Of a stretch of DNA of 64,000 nt, positions 41,708 to 50,670 are shown piece after piece (within the stretch, counting starts at the first letter, position 1; every line of letters starts with the position of its first letter). The notes beneath the pieces are model-generated. The model had not been told where the DNA came from and searched no databases. It saw only the letters and a list, made by a program, of their open reading frames with translations. Position numbers and translations under genes: made by a program. Source of the DNA: a bacterium (GTDB lineage: Bacteria > Chloroflexota > Dormibacteria > Aeolococcales > Bog-877); contig JAKATL010000005.1 in NCBI GenBank assembly GCA_021827985.1, positions 1 to 64,000 on the forward strand, read 5' to 3'.

Positions 41708-42214
41708 TCAGGCGCGGAGGCGGCCACGCGCCAGCAGGCCCACGCCCAGGACCAGGAGCAGCGCTGAGCCCACACCGAGAAGGGTGAGATCCAGGCCTCC
41801 GGAGGCCGGCACCCCCGACGTCCCCAGGACCACCGCCGACGCCGCGGCGCCGGCCAGCACTATCGCGCCCGTGCGTAGAGCCCGCGCCCCCACCGCGGAC
41901 AGCTCCCACTTCCCTCTGCGGGCGAGGTCGGCGGCCAGAAACGCCAGCTCGCTTGCCAGCAGGATGGAGAGTCCCAGAGGGACGGCCGCCAGCGCCGGTC
42001 CCTCATCCCAGAGGGTGAGGGCCACCGGCCCGCCGAGGAGGATGGGAGCGCAGGCGACCAGCCCGGGGGCGCGGCCCAGGCCACCAGCCAGCAGCGCCAG
42101 GATGCCAAAGGCGGATATCGGCAGCAGCCAGGCCAGCGGCAAGCCCCCACCTCGGGCCACCACGTACCAGAGGGATGGCGCACCCAGGGCGGCGGCCGCG
42201 GCCGCGGCGATCAG
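41708..42214 (-). CDS. small polytopic membrane protein, end of MoxR/DUF58 operon
   Basis: About 168 residues with five or six hydrophobic segments and no recognised motif. The start is unresolved: no ATG lies at the junction. A CTG at 42214 would overlap the DUF58 stop as CTGA, while an in-frame GTG at 42292 would overlap the DUF58 gene by 82 nt. Position suggests a membrane component accompanying the DUF58 protein. The reading frame continues far upstream without a stop but that part is the shadow of the DUF58 gene. Confidence 0.6.
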   Translation of the reverse strand: MIAAAAAAALGAPSLWYVVARGGGLPLAWLLPISAFGILALLAGGLGRAPGLVACAPILLGGPVALTLWDEGPALAAVPLGLSILLASELAFLAADLARRGKWELSAVGARALRTGAIVLAGAAASAVVLGTSGVPASGGLDLTLLGVGSALLLVLGVGLLARGRLRA

Positions 42215-43470
42215 CGCAGCACGGGCCGGGCGGATCGCCGGTACTCCCTGGCCGCGGCCAGGACCACCTCCAGAGGACGGTCGGGCGGCCACTCCACCAC
42301 GGACACCCCCTGGCGCTGCAGACGGTGCCGCCGCGCCTCCCGCTGGGCCCGCCAGACACGAAGGGCAAGGGGGTCGGCATGGCGCAGCGGGGCCCCCACC
42401 AGCCTCTCGGGGGCGATCTCCAGCACCAGGAGGTCGAAGCCCCGGTGGTGGAGGTCGGCGAGCGCTCCCAGGCTGCGGGGGTCCAGTAGTGGGGTGAGCG
42501 CCACCACCATGGCCGCCGGGGGCAGGACCCGGGGTGGGAGCACATCCAGGTCCCGCCACGCGTATGAGGTGACCACGTCGGTGTCCAGGAGCGCCTCCAC
42601 CACCCGGTACAGGTGCCGCGGGCCCAGGCCGGGGTCGAGCCAGCGAACCAGCCCGCCGAAGCCCACGACGCCCACGCGGTCGCGGTGGCGGAGATGGCCC
42701 TCGGCGAGAGCGGACCCGGCCCGGACCGCCAGGCTGAGGACGGTGTCGCGACCCTCCCCCACCTCGGTGAAGCTGTCCACAAAGAGGATCACGTCCGAGT
42801 TGCGTTCCAGGTGCAGCCGGTTGACGTGCGGGACCCCGGTCCGGGCAGTGACCCGCCAGTTGATCCGACGCACCAGGTCGCCGGGGAGGAACGGGCGGAC
42901 GTCGGAGAACTCGATTCCGTCCCCGGACTGGCGGGCTATCCGGTTGCCGAAGAAGACCTGGGTGCGGCGGGGCGGGACCAGCTGGCGGAGCCTGGACCAG
43001 GCCGGGTAGACCCGGAGCGGGAGGGGCTGGCCGAGGGAGGCCTCGTAGGTGAAGAGCCCCAGGGCGTCCTGCGCCCGGGCCCGGGCCGGTCCCAGGCGGT
43101 ACGCACCCCAGCGCCCACAGTGGAAGCGCAGCTCGGCCTGCCGGTCGCCCCGGACCCGCAGCCGAAGGGGTCCCGTGGACGCCGTGATCCCCGAGGGGAC
43201 GGGCAGCTCCAGCTCCAGCCAGGGAACGTCGGCGTTCCGAAACTGGGCGAGGCACACAACCTCCTGCCCCTCGGCGGAGCGGGAAGGCTCCAGGGCCACT
43301 TCCGCGGTGAGCCGGGGCCGCCGGACCAGAGCCGCCCCGACCGCCAGCCAGACAGCAAAGGGAGCGGCCAGCGCCACCACCGCCGGGCTGGCCAGGGCGA
43401 CTCCCATCAGCACCAGGGCGGCGCTGGCGGCGCCGTACCCCAGGAGCCGGGGGTGAGCCCTTAGGACCAC
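42211..43470 (-). CDS. DUF58-domain protein
   Basis: A 419-residue protein with two N-terminal membrane helices (residues about 10-50), a beta-rich middle part and a C-terminal DUF58/vWA-like domain. The family signature GDGIEFSDVRPFLPGDLVRRINW is clear, followed by ERNSDVILFVDSF with the vWA-like metal-site residues. DUF58 proteins are encoded next to MoxR ATPases and are thought to be substrates or partners of these chaperones in envelope functions. The GTG start shares one base with the moxR stop (TAGTG). It is part of a long leftward operon beginning with an ECF sigma factor. Confidence 0.92.
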   Translation of the reverse strand: MVLRAHPRLLGYGAASAALVLMGVALASPAVVALAAPFAVWLAVGAALVRRPRLTAEVALEPSRSAEGQEVVCLAQFRNADVPWLELELPVPSGITASTGPLRLRVRGDRQAELRFHCGRWGAYRLGPARARAQDALGLFTYEASLGQPLPLRVYPAWSRLRQLVPPRRTQVFFGNRIARQSGDGIEFSDVRPFLPGDLVRRINWRVTARTGVPHVNRLHLERNSDVILFVDSFTEVGEGRDTVLSLAVRAGSALAEGHLRHRDRVGVVGFGGLVRWLDPGLGPRHLYRVVEALLDTDVVTSYAWRDLDVLPPRVLPPAAMVVALTPLLDPRSLGALADLHHRGFDLLVLEIAPERLVGAPLRHADPLALRVWRAQREARRHRLQRQGVSVVEWPPDRPLEVVLAAAREYRRSARPVLR

Positions 43471-44450
43471 TAACCGGGTGCGGCGGTGAAGCGCGGGTGG
43501 ATGGTGGCCGGGGTGGGCACCTGGCGGAGGCACTCCTCGACGACGTCCTCCGGGCGGACCCGCTGAACCCAGAGGTCCGGGCGGAGCATCAGCCGGTGGC
43601 TGAGGGCCGGGGCGGCCACCGCCTTGACGTCGTCCGGGGTCACGTAGTCCCGCCCCGAGAGGGCGGCCCTGGCCCTCGAGAGTTTGAAGAGCGCCAAGGA
43701 GCCCCGGGGGCTCGCCCCCACCTGGACTCCGGGGTGCTGCCGGGTGGCGTTGACCAGGTCGACCATGTAGAACTCGAGGTCCGACTCGACGTGCACCTGC
43801 TCCAGCTCCGCCTGCATGGCCAGCAGCCCCTCCCGGTCCACCGCCACCTCCACCTCGGCCTCGTCGTGGTGGCGCCGGCGCCGCTGCGACAGCATCAGCT
43901 GCTCGGCGTCGCGGTCCGGGTAGCCCACCGAGATGCGCATCAGAAACCGGTCCAGCTGGGCCTCGGGAAGGGGGTAGGTGCCCTCGTACTCGATGGGGTT
44001 CTGGGTGGCCAGCACCAGGAAGGGGTGGGGCAGCGGCCGGGTGTCCCCCTCGATGGTCACCTGGCGTTCCTGCATCGCCTCCAGGAGGGCCGCCTGGGTC
44101 TTGGGGGTGGAGCGGTTGATCTCGTCGCCCAGGATCAGGTTGGCGAAGATCGGCCCGGGCCGGATCTCGAACTCCCCGCTGCGCTGGTTGAAGATCGAGG
44201 ATCCGGTGATGTCCGAGGGCATCAGGTCGGGGGTGAACTGGATCCTGGAGAAGCTGAGCTCGCAGGCGCGGGCGAAGGAGCGGGCGATGAGGGTCTTGGC
44301 CAGACCCGGGAAGTCCTCCAGGAGGACGTGGCCATCTGCCAGGATCCCCAGCATCACCAGCTCCAGGACAGAGCGCTTCCCCACCACCGCCCGCTCCACC
44401 TGATCCAGCACGGCCTCGGAGCGCCGGCGCAGCTCCTCCAGCCCGCTCAC
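43470..44450 (-). CDS. MoxR-family AAA+ ATPase
   Basis: A 326-residue AAA+ protein. The Walker A region is EDFPGLAKT, Walker B LILGDEINRSTPKTQAALLEAM, sensor region LATQNPIEYEGTYPLPEAQLDRFLM, and the lid domain ends with HPRFTAA. MoxR ATPases act as chaperones for metal insertion or assembly of vWA-containing proteins; the DUF58 gene that follows at once encodes the probable client. Its start overlaps the upstream small protein gene by 4 nt. Confidence 0.95.
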   Translation of the reverse strand: MSGLEELRRRSEAVLDQVERAVVGKRSVLELVMLGILADGHVLLEDFPGLAKTLIARSFARACELSFSRIQFTPDLMPSDITGSSIFNQRSGEFEIRPGPIFANLILGDEINRSTPKTQAALLEAMQERQVTIEGDTRPLPHPFLVLATQNPIEYEGTYPLPEAQLDRFLMRISVGYPDRDAEQLMLSQRRRRHHDEAEVEVAVDREGLLAMQAELEQVHVESDLEFYMVDLVNATRQHPGVQVGASPRGSLALFKLSRARAALSGRDYVTPDDVKAVAAPALSHRLMLRPDLWVQRVRPEDVVEECLRQVPTPATIHPRFTAAPG

Positions 44451-44956
44451 CGGCGCAGCCCCTCGAGGTCGGCCATAAGCCTCTCCAGCACGGTCCGCCC
44501 GGGGCCGGGCTGCCGCGTCCCGTACACCGTCTGTCTGGGGCTGAGGAGCAGGTCGGCGACCAGCTGCCCGCCCCGGGCCCTGGCGGCCTCCGGCTGCCGC
44601 TCGGGGCTGATGCCCATGGCCAGGAGGCGGTCCTCGGCGATCTCGTACAGGAGCGGTCGCAGCACCCGCTCGAAGTCGGCCCGGCTCGAGGCTCCGGACC
44701 GGACCGCGTCCTGGACCGTCACAAGATCCGCCGGGAGAGCCGCAAGGGAACTGCTTCGCCTTGGCCGGACCTGAGCCGGCGACCTGGCGAGCCCGGCCAG
44801 CCAGCCCACCAAAAGGGTCGCCCCGAGGCCACCCAGGAAGATCAGGAGCCAGCGCCAGGCCAGGTCACCGAAATGGGCTGGCCCGATGGCCAGCGCCGCG
44901 GAGAGGCCGGTGGCCGCCACGGCCAGCACCGCCGCCCAGGCGCGGGCCGCCCTCAT
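44447..44956 (-). CDS. membrane protein of the MoxR operon
   Basis: A 169-residue protein with two N-terminal transmembrane helices (about residues 5-25 and 33-58) and a cytoplasmic, Arg-rich helical C-domain (FERVLRPLLYEIAEDRLLAMG). No named family was recognised, although proteins of this layout are common between DUF4129 and MoxR genes. The gene overlaps moxR by 4 nt and starts 22 nt after the DUF4129 stop. Confidence 0.75.
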   Translation of the reverse strand: MRAARAWAAVLAVAATGLSAALAIGPAHFGDLAWRWLLIFLGGLGATLLVGWLAGLARSPAQVRPRRSSSLAALPADLVTVQDAVRSGASSRADFERVLRPLLYEIAEDRLLAMGISPERQPEAARARGGQLVADLLLSPRQTVYGTRQPGPGRTVLERLMADLEGLRR

Positions 44957-44978
44957 CGCCGGCCAGTCCCGCCGCCCA

Positions 44979-45992
44979 TCATGGCGGGAGTATACGGGGG
45001 CCCAATCCTAACCCCGGGGCCGAGCGGAGTTCGTCTCGCAGTTGGGCCAGGGCGGTTTCCGCGTCGCTGCGGTCCGCGGGCCGGACCTCGTGCTGGGAGT
45101 ACCGCGCCAGCTCGAAGAGGTCGGTCAGCCGGCGCAGGGAGCGGGGGCTGGCCCGCAGGCCGCGCAGGGCCCGCTCCAGGTACTCCAGGTGGGTCTCGAA
45201 CTGCTGTCGGGGCAGGCCGCGCTGCGCCAGCGTCCGTTCCATGCGGGCATACGAGAGAAGCACCGCCCGCCGCGGATCCGAGGTGGACTCCAGCTCCTCC
45301 AGCCCCGCGTCCAGCGCTCCCGCCAGCTCCTCCGGTAGGTCGGCCGCCGGGGCGGTGCCGGCGTCGCGGGCCCTCCAGCCGCTGCTCCGCCGCCTCTGCC
45401 GGATCACCAGGGCGATCACGACAAGGCCCAAGATCAGCCCGATCAGCGCCCCCAGGAGGAGGGTGTCCGCCACCGGGACCGTGCCTCCGGGGTGGGAGCC
45501 AGGCAGCTTCTGGGCCGTTGGCCCGCCGCCCGTGACTCCCACCCGGGGGCGGGCCCTCCGCTGCAGGGTGAGGGCAAGCACCAGCCACTGAGCCAGTACC
45601 AAGGAGACGGCCAGCAGCACCAGGCGCGCCTTCATACCCCGGCTGAGCCTCGCCACCGGTGGCCCCGGCCGCCCGACCTCCCGAAAGCGCCGCCACGGGA
45701 TGAGGAACAAGGTGAGGACGATGGCGAGGTCGATGGCGGCGAAGAAGATGGTCAAGACCGCGACGCCCACCGCCCCCACAGCCGCGGTCTCCACTCCCGA
45801 GGCCCGGGCGGGGTGGGCGGCCAGCAGGGGACGGGAGAAGTTGGCGTGGGTTGCCATTGCCGCCAGGACCAGCAGGGTGAGAGCGCAGATCGCGGCCAGC
45901 GCAGCCACCAATCGCTCGGGGCGGCGGATTCCGGGATCCTCCTGCGGCTGCGCACTCAAGGGCAGGTCGCCTCCACGGGGGCACGGTACCAC
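44979..45992 (-). CDS. DUF4129-containing membrane protein
   Basis: A 337-residue protein with about four membrane segments (residues near 28-48, 68-95, 122-142 and 178-198) and a C-terminal cytoplasmic domain. The segment DPRRAVLLSYARMERTL..RGLPRQQFETHLEYLERAL..LTDLFELARYSQHEV is the DUF4129 signature. DUF4129 proteins typically accompany MoxR-DUF58 loci, often fused to transglutaminases; here no transglutaminase domain is present. The GTG at 45992 is taken as start; a TTG at 45959 after GGAGG is an alternative. The upstream gene ends 15 nt before. Confidence 0.85.
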   Translation of the reverse strand: MVPCPRGGDLPLSAQPQEDPGIRRPERLVAALAAICALTLLVLAAMATHANFSRPLLAAHPARASGVETAAVGAVGVAVLTIFFAAIDLAIVLTLFLIPWRRFREVGRPGPPVARLSRGMKARLVLLAVSLVLAQWLVLALTLQRRARPRVGVTGGGPTAQKLPGSHPGGTVPVADTLLLGALIGLILGLVVIALVIRQRRRSSGWRARDAGTAPAADLPEELAGALDAGLEELESTSDPRRAVLLSYARMERTLAQRGLPRQQFETHLEYLERALRGLRASPRSLRRLTDLFELARYSQHEVRPADRSDAETALAQLRDELRSAPGLGLGPRILPP

Positions 45993-46007
45993 CGGAAGGC
46001 ACCGGCG

Positions 46008-47039
46008 CTACCCGGAGGAGCGCACGGTCAGCACCGACTGGGCATGCCGGTCCCTGCAGGCGGGAAGCTGGATGGGGGCATTGCTGTCCAGGAGGAGCGC
46101 CCCCGAGGTGAGCTGGAGCACGACCTGCACCGCCGACCGGGACCCGCACCAGTTGGTCCAGCGCCAGGTGAGAGAGGGCGTTTGGGTGGTGGGGTTGAGT
46201 TTGCCGGAGAGCAGGTGGGGCTCGAGGTTGCCGCCCACCGCCAGCGGATGAAGTGTCCCCACGGAGTACAGCCCGAGGCGCACCTCAGCCGAGAGCTGAC
46301 ATGGCTTGGTGCCCTTGCCGCTGACCTCTCCACTCGGATAGACGGTGTACTCAAAGCCGCTCCCGCCCTGCCGGCCGGAGGCGGAGCCCCAGCCCACATC
46401 GGCCGAGGGGCAACCCCCGAGCATGACGGGCGGGGTGGGGAGCACCCCCGGGCTGCGCGCCACCTCTAGTTCCGCCTTCCAGCGCACCCCCCGGGCCGCC
46501 GACACGTACAGCCGCTGTGGCGTGGGCGCGGTCGCGGCGATCCGGGAGCCTCCTCCCAGGGCCCGGCAGGAGTGGCGCCCGGGGCTGGCCGGGACGGCCA
46601 TCACCGGCGCAGCACTTCCCACCTGGACAGCGACCAGCCAGCCGGCCGGCACGGCACCGTAACGCCGGGGGAGCCGGAAGGGGATGACTTTGGCCTGGCA
46701 GGTGTTGCTGAGGAAGACCCCGTATTCGTATCCGGCGGGAACCGTCCCGAGGTAGGTGCGGCCGGCCCCACCTGACCTGGAGCCCACCAGCTGATACCCG
46801 AAGTCTGGGATGAACCCGCCACTGGCCCTGCCGACAGCGGGACTCTGGCCGGCCAGCCGCGGCAGGCTGACGGTCACCACCACCACGGCCGCCACCACCG
46901 CGAAGACCAGGACCCGCTGGACGACCCGCCGGGTGCGGGGTCGGGCCCGGGACTGCAGGGCGGCCCTGAGGTCTGTTGGGGGTTCCCGGTACTCGTCCAG
47001 GAATGCTTTCCGGATCCGGGTCTCCAGGGGCTCTCTCAT
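46008..47039 (-). CDS. single-pass membrane protein paired with ECF sigma factor
   Basis: A 343-residue protein with an N-terminal cytoplasmic segment of about 38 residues, one transmembrane helix (VLVFAVVAAVVVVTVSLP) and a long extracytoplasmic domain with several Cys residues. Its gene overlaps the ECF sigma gene by 4 nt (ATGA), the usual place of an anti-sigma factor. However, the short cytoplasmic part has no HxxxCxxC zinc anti-sigma motif, so it would be a non-canonical anti-sigma or a sensor partner. The outer domain is not recognised. Confidence 0.7.
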   Translation of the reverse strand: MREPLETRIRKAFLDEYREPPTDLRAALQSRARPRTRRVVQRVLVFAVVAAVVVVTVSLPRLAGQSPAVGRASGGFIPDFGYQLVGSRSGGAGRTYLGTVPAGYEYGVFLSNTCQAKVIPFRLPRRYGAVPAGWLVAVQVGSAAPVMAVPASPGRHSCRALGGGSRIAATAPTPQRLYVSAARGVRWKAELEVARSPGVLPTPPVMLGGCPSADVGWGSASGRQGGSGFEYTVYPSGEVSGKGTKPCQLSAEVRLGLYSVGTLHPLAVGGNLEPHLLSGKLNPTTQTPSLTWRWTNWCGSRSAVQVVLQLTSGALLLDSNAPIQLPACRDRHAQSVLTVRSSG

Positions 47040-47572
47040 GGCTCATCCTCACCCATCCGGGAGCGCAGCGCGGCGACCGCCCGGTAGACACGCGATCGGG
47101 CCGCTGGTTCTGAGACGCCCAGCACCCTGGCCACCTCCTCCATCGGCAGGTCCAGGTAGTAGAAGAGGGCGAGAGCGGTGCGCTGGCCGTCCCCGAGGCG
47201 GCTCAGGGCCCTACCGAGGTCGTGGCTCTGGAGCACCCGCCCGATCCCGTCCCCAGCGCTGAGGTCGTCGTGCAACCCCGTCCAGCGCCAGAACCGAAGG
47301 CGCATCTGGGAGCGGCTGGCATTCCGCACTATGGTGAGGAACCAGGGTCGGAGGTCCGCTCGCTCGCCACGGAAGCGAGGTATGGCCCGCAGCACGTTGA
47401 GACAGGAGTCCTGGACCGCGTCCTGGGCCGCCTCCGGGCGCCTTAGGATGGCCAGCGCCAGGCGGTAGGCCGGATCCAGGAGTGGCTCCAGAAGTCGGGA
47501 CACCGCCTCCCGGTCACCGGCCCGGGCGGCCTCCAGGTCGTCCAGAGCCGGTCCCTCCATCACCCAGTCCAC
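47036..47572 (-). CDS. ECF-type RNA polymerase sigma factor
   Basis: A 178-residue sigma-70 family protein with region 2 (LAILRRPEAAQDAVQDSCLNVLR, RPWFLTIVRNASRSQMR) and region 4 (LPMEEVARVLGVSEPAARSRVYRAVAAL) linked by a short spacer, which is the ECF layout. It opens a seven-gene leftward operon with its membrane partner, DUF4129, a small membrane protein, MoxR, DUF58 and a final membrane protein; all junctions are overlaps or gaps below 25 nt. GTG at 47572 or ATG at 47560 may be the start. Probably autoregulated and responding to an envelope signal. Confidence 0.93.
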   Translation of the reverse strand: MDWVMEGPALDDLEAARAGDREAVSRLLEPLLDPAYRLALAILRRPEAAQDAVQDSCLNVLRAIPRFRGERADLRPWFLTIVRNASRSQMRLRFWRWTGLHDDLSAGDGIGRVLQSHDLGRALSRLGDGQRTALALFYYLDLPMEEVARVLGVSEPAARSRVYRAVAALRSRMGEDEP

Positions 47573-47719
47573 ACCATAGAGGACGCGGCAGGTCGCTCAT
47601 TTATCGCGCCGCCGCACGACCCTGGTCTGAAGAGTCCGGCCCTCGTGACCGGATCAGCTCAAAATCGTGGCCCGCACAGGGACTGGCCGGCGCACCAGGC
47701 TTGCTAGGATGGCCGCGCG

Positions 47720-49171
47720 TTGAGGCCCCGTGGTGGCCCTCGGGGGCCGATTGAGTCCGCGATCCACGACGTGGCTTTGTGGCTGGGACCGTGGCGCGTG
47801 CAAGGTCCTACGGCGAACCTCCTGGGCGTCTCCCTCATGGCCTCCGTGGGGTGGGATCTCATCGTCGTGCTCGGTGGGCAAACGGCCCTCCTGGGCCCGA
47901 CGGAGCTGGGCGTGGTTGTCGCAGTCGCCTCGTACCCGATGCTCGCGAGCGGCGTGGCCTGGGCATGCCTACGCCAAGGGGAGGCCGCGGGGGCCAGATC
48001 CTGGGCAGCCTTTTCCCTGATCGCGGCCCGCCCCGTGCTGGCTTTATCACTGGTGCTTCTGGCCAGTCAGGTGCCCGGCGACATCAGCCCTCGAGCCCCG
48101 GTCTACCAGGACGTCACGCCTTCGGTGATCTGCGCCGCGCGCGATCTCCTACACGGGTCAGACCCCTACAGGACCCCGGAAGTGAGATGCCTTAGTTCCC
48201 TCAATCTGTCAATTGCCTTGGCGACTCCGCTCCAGGCCGGACCATTCAGAGACCTGGCTACGTACCCGACATTGAAGCAAGCGAGAGCCGTCGCGCGGTC
48301 GTCCATAGAGCAGCGATTCGCGACAGCTGCCTTCCCCGTGTTCGGCTACCCACCGCTCAGCTTCCTGTGGATGCTGCCGGTCGCCATGGGAAGCCGGGGC
48401 AACTGGGCCCTCTGGACTCTCGTCTGGGCCGCCGCCTGGCTGGTCCTCGCAGGCCGCCTGGCGGGTCGCTGGTGGCCAGGTTTGACCCTGATCTTCTTAC
48501 TGCAGTGGGGTGTCGGCGGCGTCCTAGGCGACGCCGCCCAAGGCAACGCGGAGTTCTTCGCCATAGCGCTGCTCGCCTTGGCGGCCCTAACGCTCGCCTC
48601 CCCTCGCCGGTCGGCCGTAGCGCTGGGGTTGGCGGTGGCCACGAGCCAGATCGCCTGGCTCGTGGTCCCCGGCTATCTGGTCCTGAGTCGCCACTCACGT
48701 GATAGGTGGCGACGATTGCTTTGGCTGGGAGGCACGGTGCTCGTTGCCACCGTTCCCTGGATGATCGCCTACCCGGCGGGACCCCTTGCCATTCTGAAAC
48801 TCATCATGCAGCCCACCTATGCCAAGGGGATCGGCGTCGTCGCCCTGAGTGCCGTCGTCCCTCTGCTCCCCCTGCTTCCCAAGCCTGTGTACTTCGCCGC
48901 CACTGGCGCGGTCGAACTCGTCCTCCTCACCCTCGGGGCTCGGATGGAACGGTGGGCCATCCTGGCTGTGGTTCTGGCGCCCGCTGCCCTGTGGTTCAGC
49001 TGGAGGAGTGAGCTCAAGTTTCTGGGGCTGCTCCCCCTGCTGGCTGGCGCCGCAGCCGTGGGCGTCGAACGTCGCGGGGTGAGGGCTGACCGGCCTGGGG
49101 GCGACCGCTCGAGGTGGCGTGCGGCCGCACCTGCCGGGGCGCTGTTGAAGAGGGTTGCCGGGTGGTGGTGA
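47720..49171 (+). CDS. polytopic membrane protein, GT87-like, paralogue 1
   Basis: A 483-residue membrane protein with about ten to twelve hydrophobic segments. Between early helices is an extracytoplasmic loop containing CAARDLLHGSDPYRTPEVRCL and later FGYPPLSFL, the arrangement of glycosyltransferase-87/DUF2029-type mannosyltransferases, where an Asp-Pro-Tyr motif is characteristic. The same motifs recur in the protein at 61765-63126, so the two are paralogues. It may transfer a polyprenyl-linked sugar on the outer face of the membrane. The start is uncertain: TTG at 47720 directly follows a TAGGAT -10-like box; GTG codons further in are alternatives. It is divergent from the sigma operon. 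Confidence 0.72.
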   Translation: MRPRGGPRGPIESAIHDVALWLGPWRVQGPTANLLGVSLMASVGWDLIVVLGGQTALLGPTELGVVVAVASYPMLASGVAWACLRQGEAAGARSWAAFSLIAARPVLALSLVLLASQVPGDISPRAPVYQDVTPSVICAARDLLHGSDPYRTPEVRCLSSLNLSIALATPLQAGPFRDLATYPTLKQARAVARSSIEQRFATAAFPVFGYPPLSFLWMLPVAMGSRGNWALWTLVWAAAWLVLAGRLAGRWWPGLTLIFLLQWGVGGVLGDAAQGNAEFFAIALLALAALTLASPRRSAVALGLAVATSQIAWLVVPGYLVLSRHSRDRWRRLLWLGGTVLVATVPWMIAYPAGPLAILKLIMQPTYAKGIGVVALSAVVPLLPLLPKPVYFAATGAVELVLLTLGARMERWAILAVVLAPAALWFSWRSELKFLGLLPLLAGAAAVGVERRGVRADRPGGDRSRWRAAAPAGALLKRVAGWW

Positions 49172-49229
49172 GACTGACCGCTTCCGGCAAGGCCGATGTT
49201 GCCTCGTGGCGCCGCCTGCTTCCCACCGG

Positions 49230-50465
49230 TCAGCGGCTTTCTCGGGGAGATTTCTCACCATGGCGGACAACCGCTCCGCCCACCTGGCGCCAGGCGGTGA
49301 CGGCCGCGGCCGCCAGCACCAGCGGGGTCGCCTTGATCGGAAGGTCGAGGTGCGGGCTCAGGTCCAAGAGGGCGGCGAGGTTCAGCACGAGCATCCAAAG
49401 CGCCAGCCCGGTGAGGGGGCGGCCCTGAGTGCGCAGCGCCAGACCGGACCAGACCGCGGCGGGAGCGAGGAGCATCAGCCCCTGAGTGAGGTCATGGGGA
49501 GCGATGAGAAGGGAAAGGCACAGCGACGAGGTGAGGGCCCACCACCAATCAGCCTCTGATCGCGGCGGCCGGTGCGCCCAGGCCAGGGACTGGAGGGCCA
49601 GGCCAAGGGGAATCGCCAGCAGCCCGAGCGTGGAGGCCAGGGAGCCCGGCCCCAGGAGCCGCCAGAAGAATCCCAAGGCGGTCACGTCGTTGGTGGGCGG
49701 GAAGCGCTGAGCCAGGGTGTACGTCTCCAGGTGGACCGCCTGGCGGACTCCGGCTACCCCGAGGTCGAAAAACGTCCCGACACCAAGCAAGAACAGAGCC
49801 AAGACAAACACCTGGACACGGCGGTCGCGCCATCGGGACAGGGCCGGGACGACGAGGCCCAGGAAGAGGTCGGGCTTGAGAGCGAGGAACAGCGCGGAGG
49901 TCGCGGCCCTCGGCGCCCACCGCTGCGCCCCGGCCACGGTCGCCGCGGACATCGCGAGGGCCGCGCCGAGCGGCCAGAGCAGGTCGAACTGCCCCTGCCC
50001 GAGGGCGATGTAGGTCGGGTAGCCGGCCAGGGCACCGAGTGCCAGGAGCCAGATGCCCGGGACGTCGGGGCGCTGGCGGACGATCCACCAGAGGCCGCCC
50101 GCGCACCCGGCCAGCGCCACCGCATCCCAGCACCAGAAGGCGTCGCGGAGCGATAGGTAGCTGAACGGCAGGATGACCCAGGCCGCGATCGGTGGGTTCA
50201 CGAAGGGGATCGTGAGCGTGCCCCCCCGGCCCTTCACCGCCGCCTCAAGCGCGTACTGGGTGCTGAGCGAGTAGAGGTCCCGGGTGAGGGGGAAGCCGAA
50301 GTGCACCAGCCCCCGGGCGGCGAAGTAGAAGGCACTGAAGTCGTTCGGCCACTGCTGCTGCCAACCCGTGGCCACCGCGGTGACCCAGGCCAGGAGCAGC
50401 AGGAGGAGGAGCAACGCGGCCTCGCGGGACCGGCGGGGGGTCCACGCTGCGGACCTTTGCTTCAC
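49230..50465 (-). CDS. GT87/DUF2029-family membrane glycosyltransferase
   Basis: A 411-residue polytopic protein. NDFSAFYFAARGL near residue 41 (with the Asp expected in GT-C enzymes), DLYS, VNPPIAAWVILPFSYL, LGQGQFDLL and FLALKPDLFLGL are characteristic of GT87/DUF2029 transferases that use polyprenyl-phosphate mannose. It has about ten to twelve membrane helices. The GTG start is followed by a basic stretch and the first helix. It converges on the other GT87-like gene (stops 58 nt apart), and tRNA-Val lies upstream. Acceptor glycan unknown. Confidence 0.83.
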   Translation of the reverse strand: MKQRSAAWTPRRSREAALLLLLLLLAWVTAVATGWQQQWPNDFSAFYFAARGLVHFGFPLTRDLYSLSTQYALEAAVKGRGGTLTIPFVNPPIAAWVILPFSYLSLRDAFWCWDAVALAGCAGGLWWIVRQRPDVPGIWLLALGALAGYPTYIALGQGQFDLLWPLGAALAMSAATVAGAQRWAPRAATSALFLALKPDLFLGLVVPALSRWRDRRVQVFVLALFLLGVGTFFDLGVAGVRQAVHLETYTLAQRFPPTNDVTALGFFWRLLGPGSLASTLGLLAIPLGLALQSLAWAHRPPRSEADWWWALTSSLCLSLLIAPHDLTQGLMLLAPAAVWSGLALRTQGRPLTGLALWMLVLNLAALLDLSPHLDLPIKATPLVLAAAAVTAWRQVGGAVVRHGEKSPRESR

Positions 50466-50586
50466 CAGTGACCCTGGTGTGATCGGGCTGGCCTACGGGT
50501 GCGGCGGTGAAAGAGCCCTGAGCCCAGCATCGCCCTCACGCTCCAGGCACGGTCCAGCCGCGGGTCCGGGAGCCACGCTGGCGGGG

Positions 50587-50658
50587 TGGGCGAAGCAGGT
50601 ATCGAACCTGCGACCTCCTCGTTGTAAGCGAGGCGCTCTACCACTGAGCTATTCGCCC
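50587..50658 (-). tRNA. tRNA-Val (TAC)
   Basis: The minus strand gives acceptor stem GGGCGAA/TTCGCCC, D-arm GCTC..GAGC, anticodon stem CCTCG/CGAGG with loop CTTACAA (anticodon TAC) and T-arm CAGGTTCGATACCTG. The discriminator is A; CCA is not encoded, in contrast to the tRNA-Gly at the left of the window. Confidence 0.95.
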
Positions 50659-50670
50659 GGGGGTCCCAGG

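Noticed and set aside
41708..43255. 515-codon reading of the terminal membrane protein
   Set aside because: Only the last 170 codons are membrane-protein-like; the rest is the DUF58 gene read in another frame.
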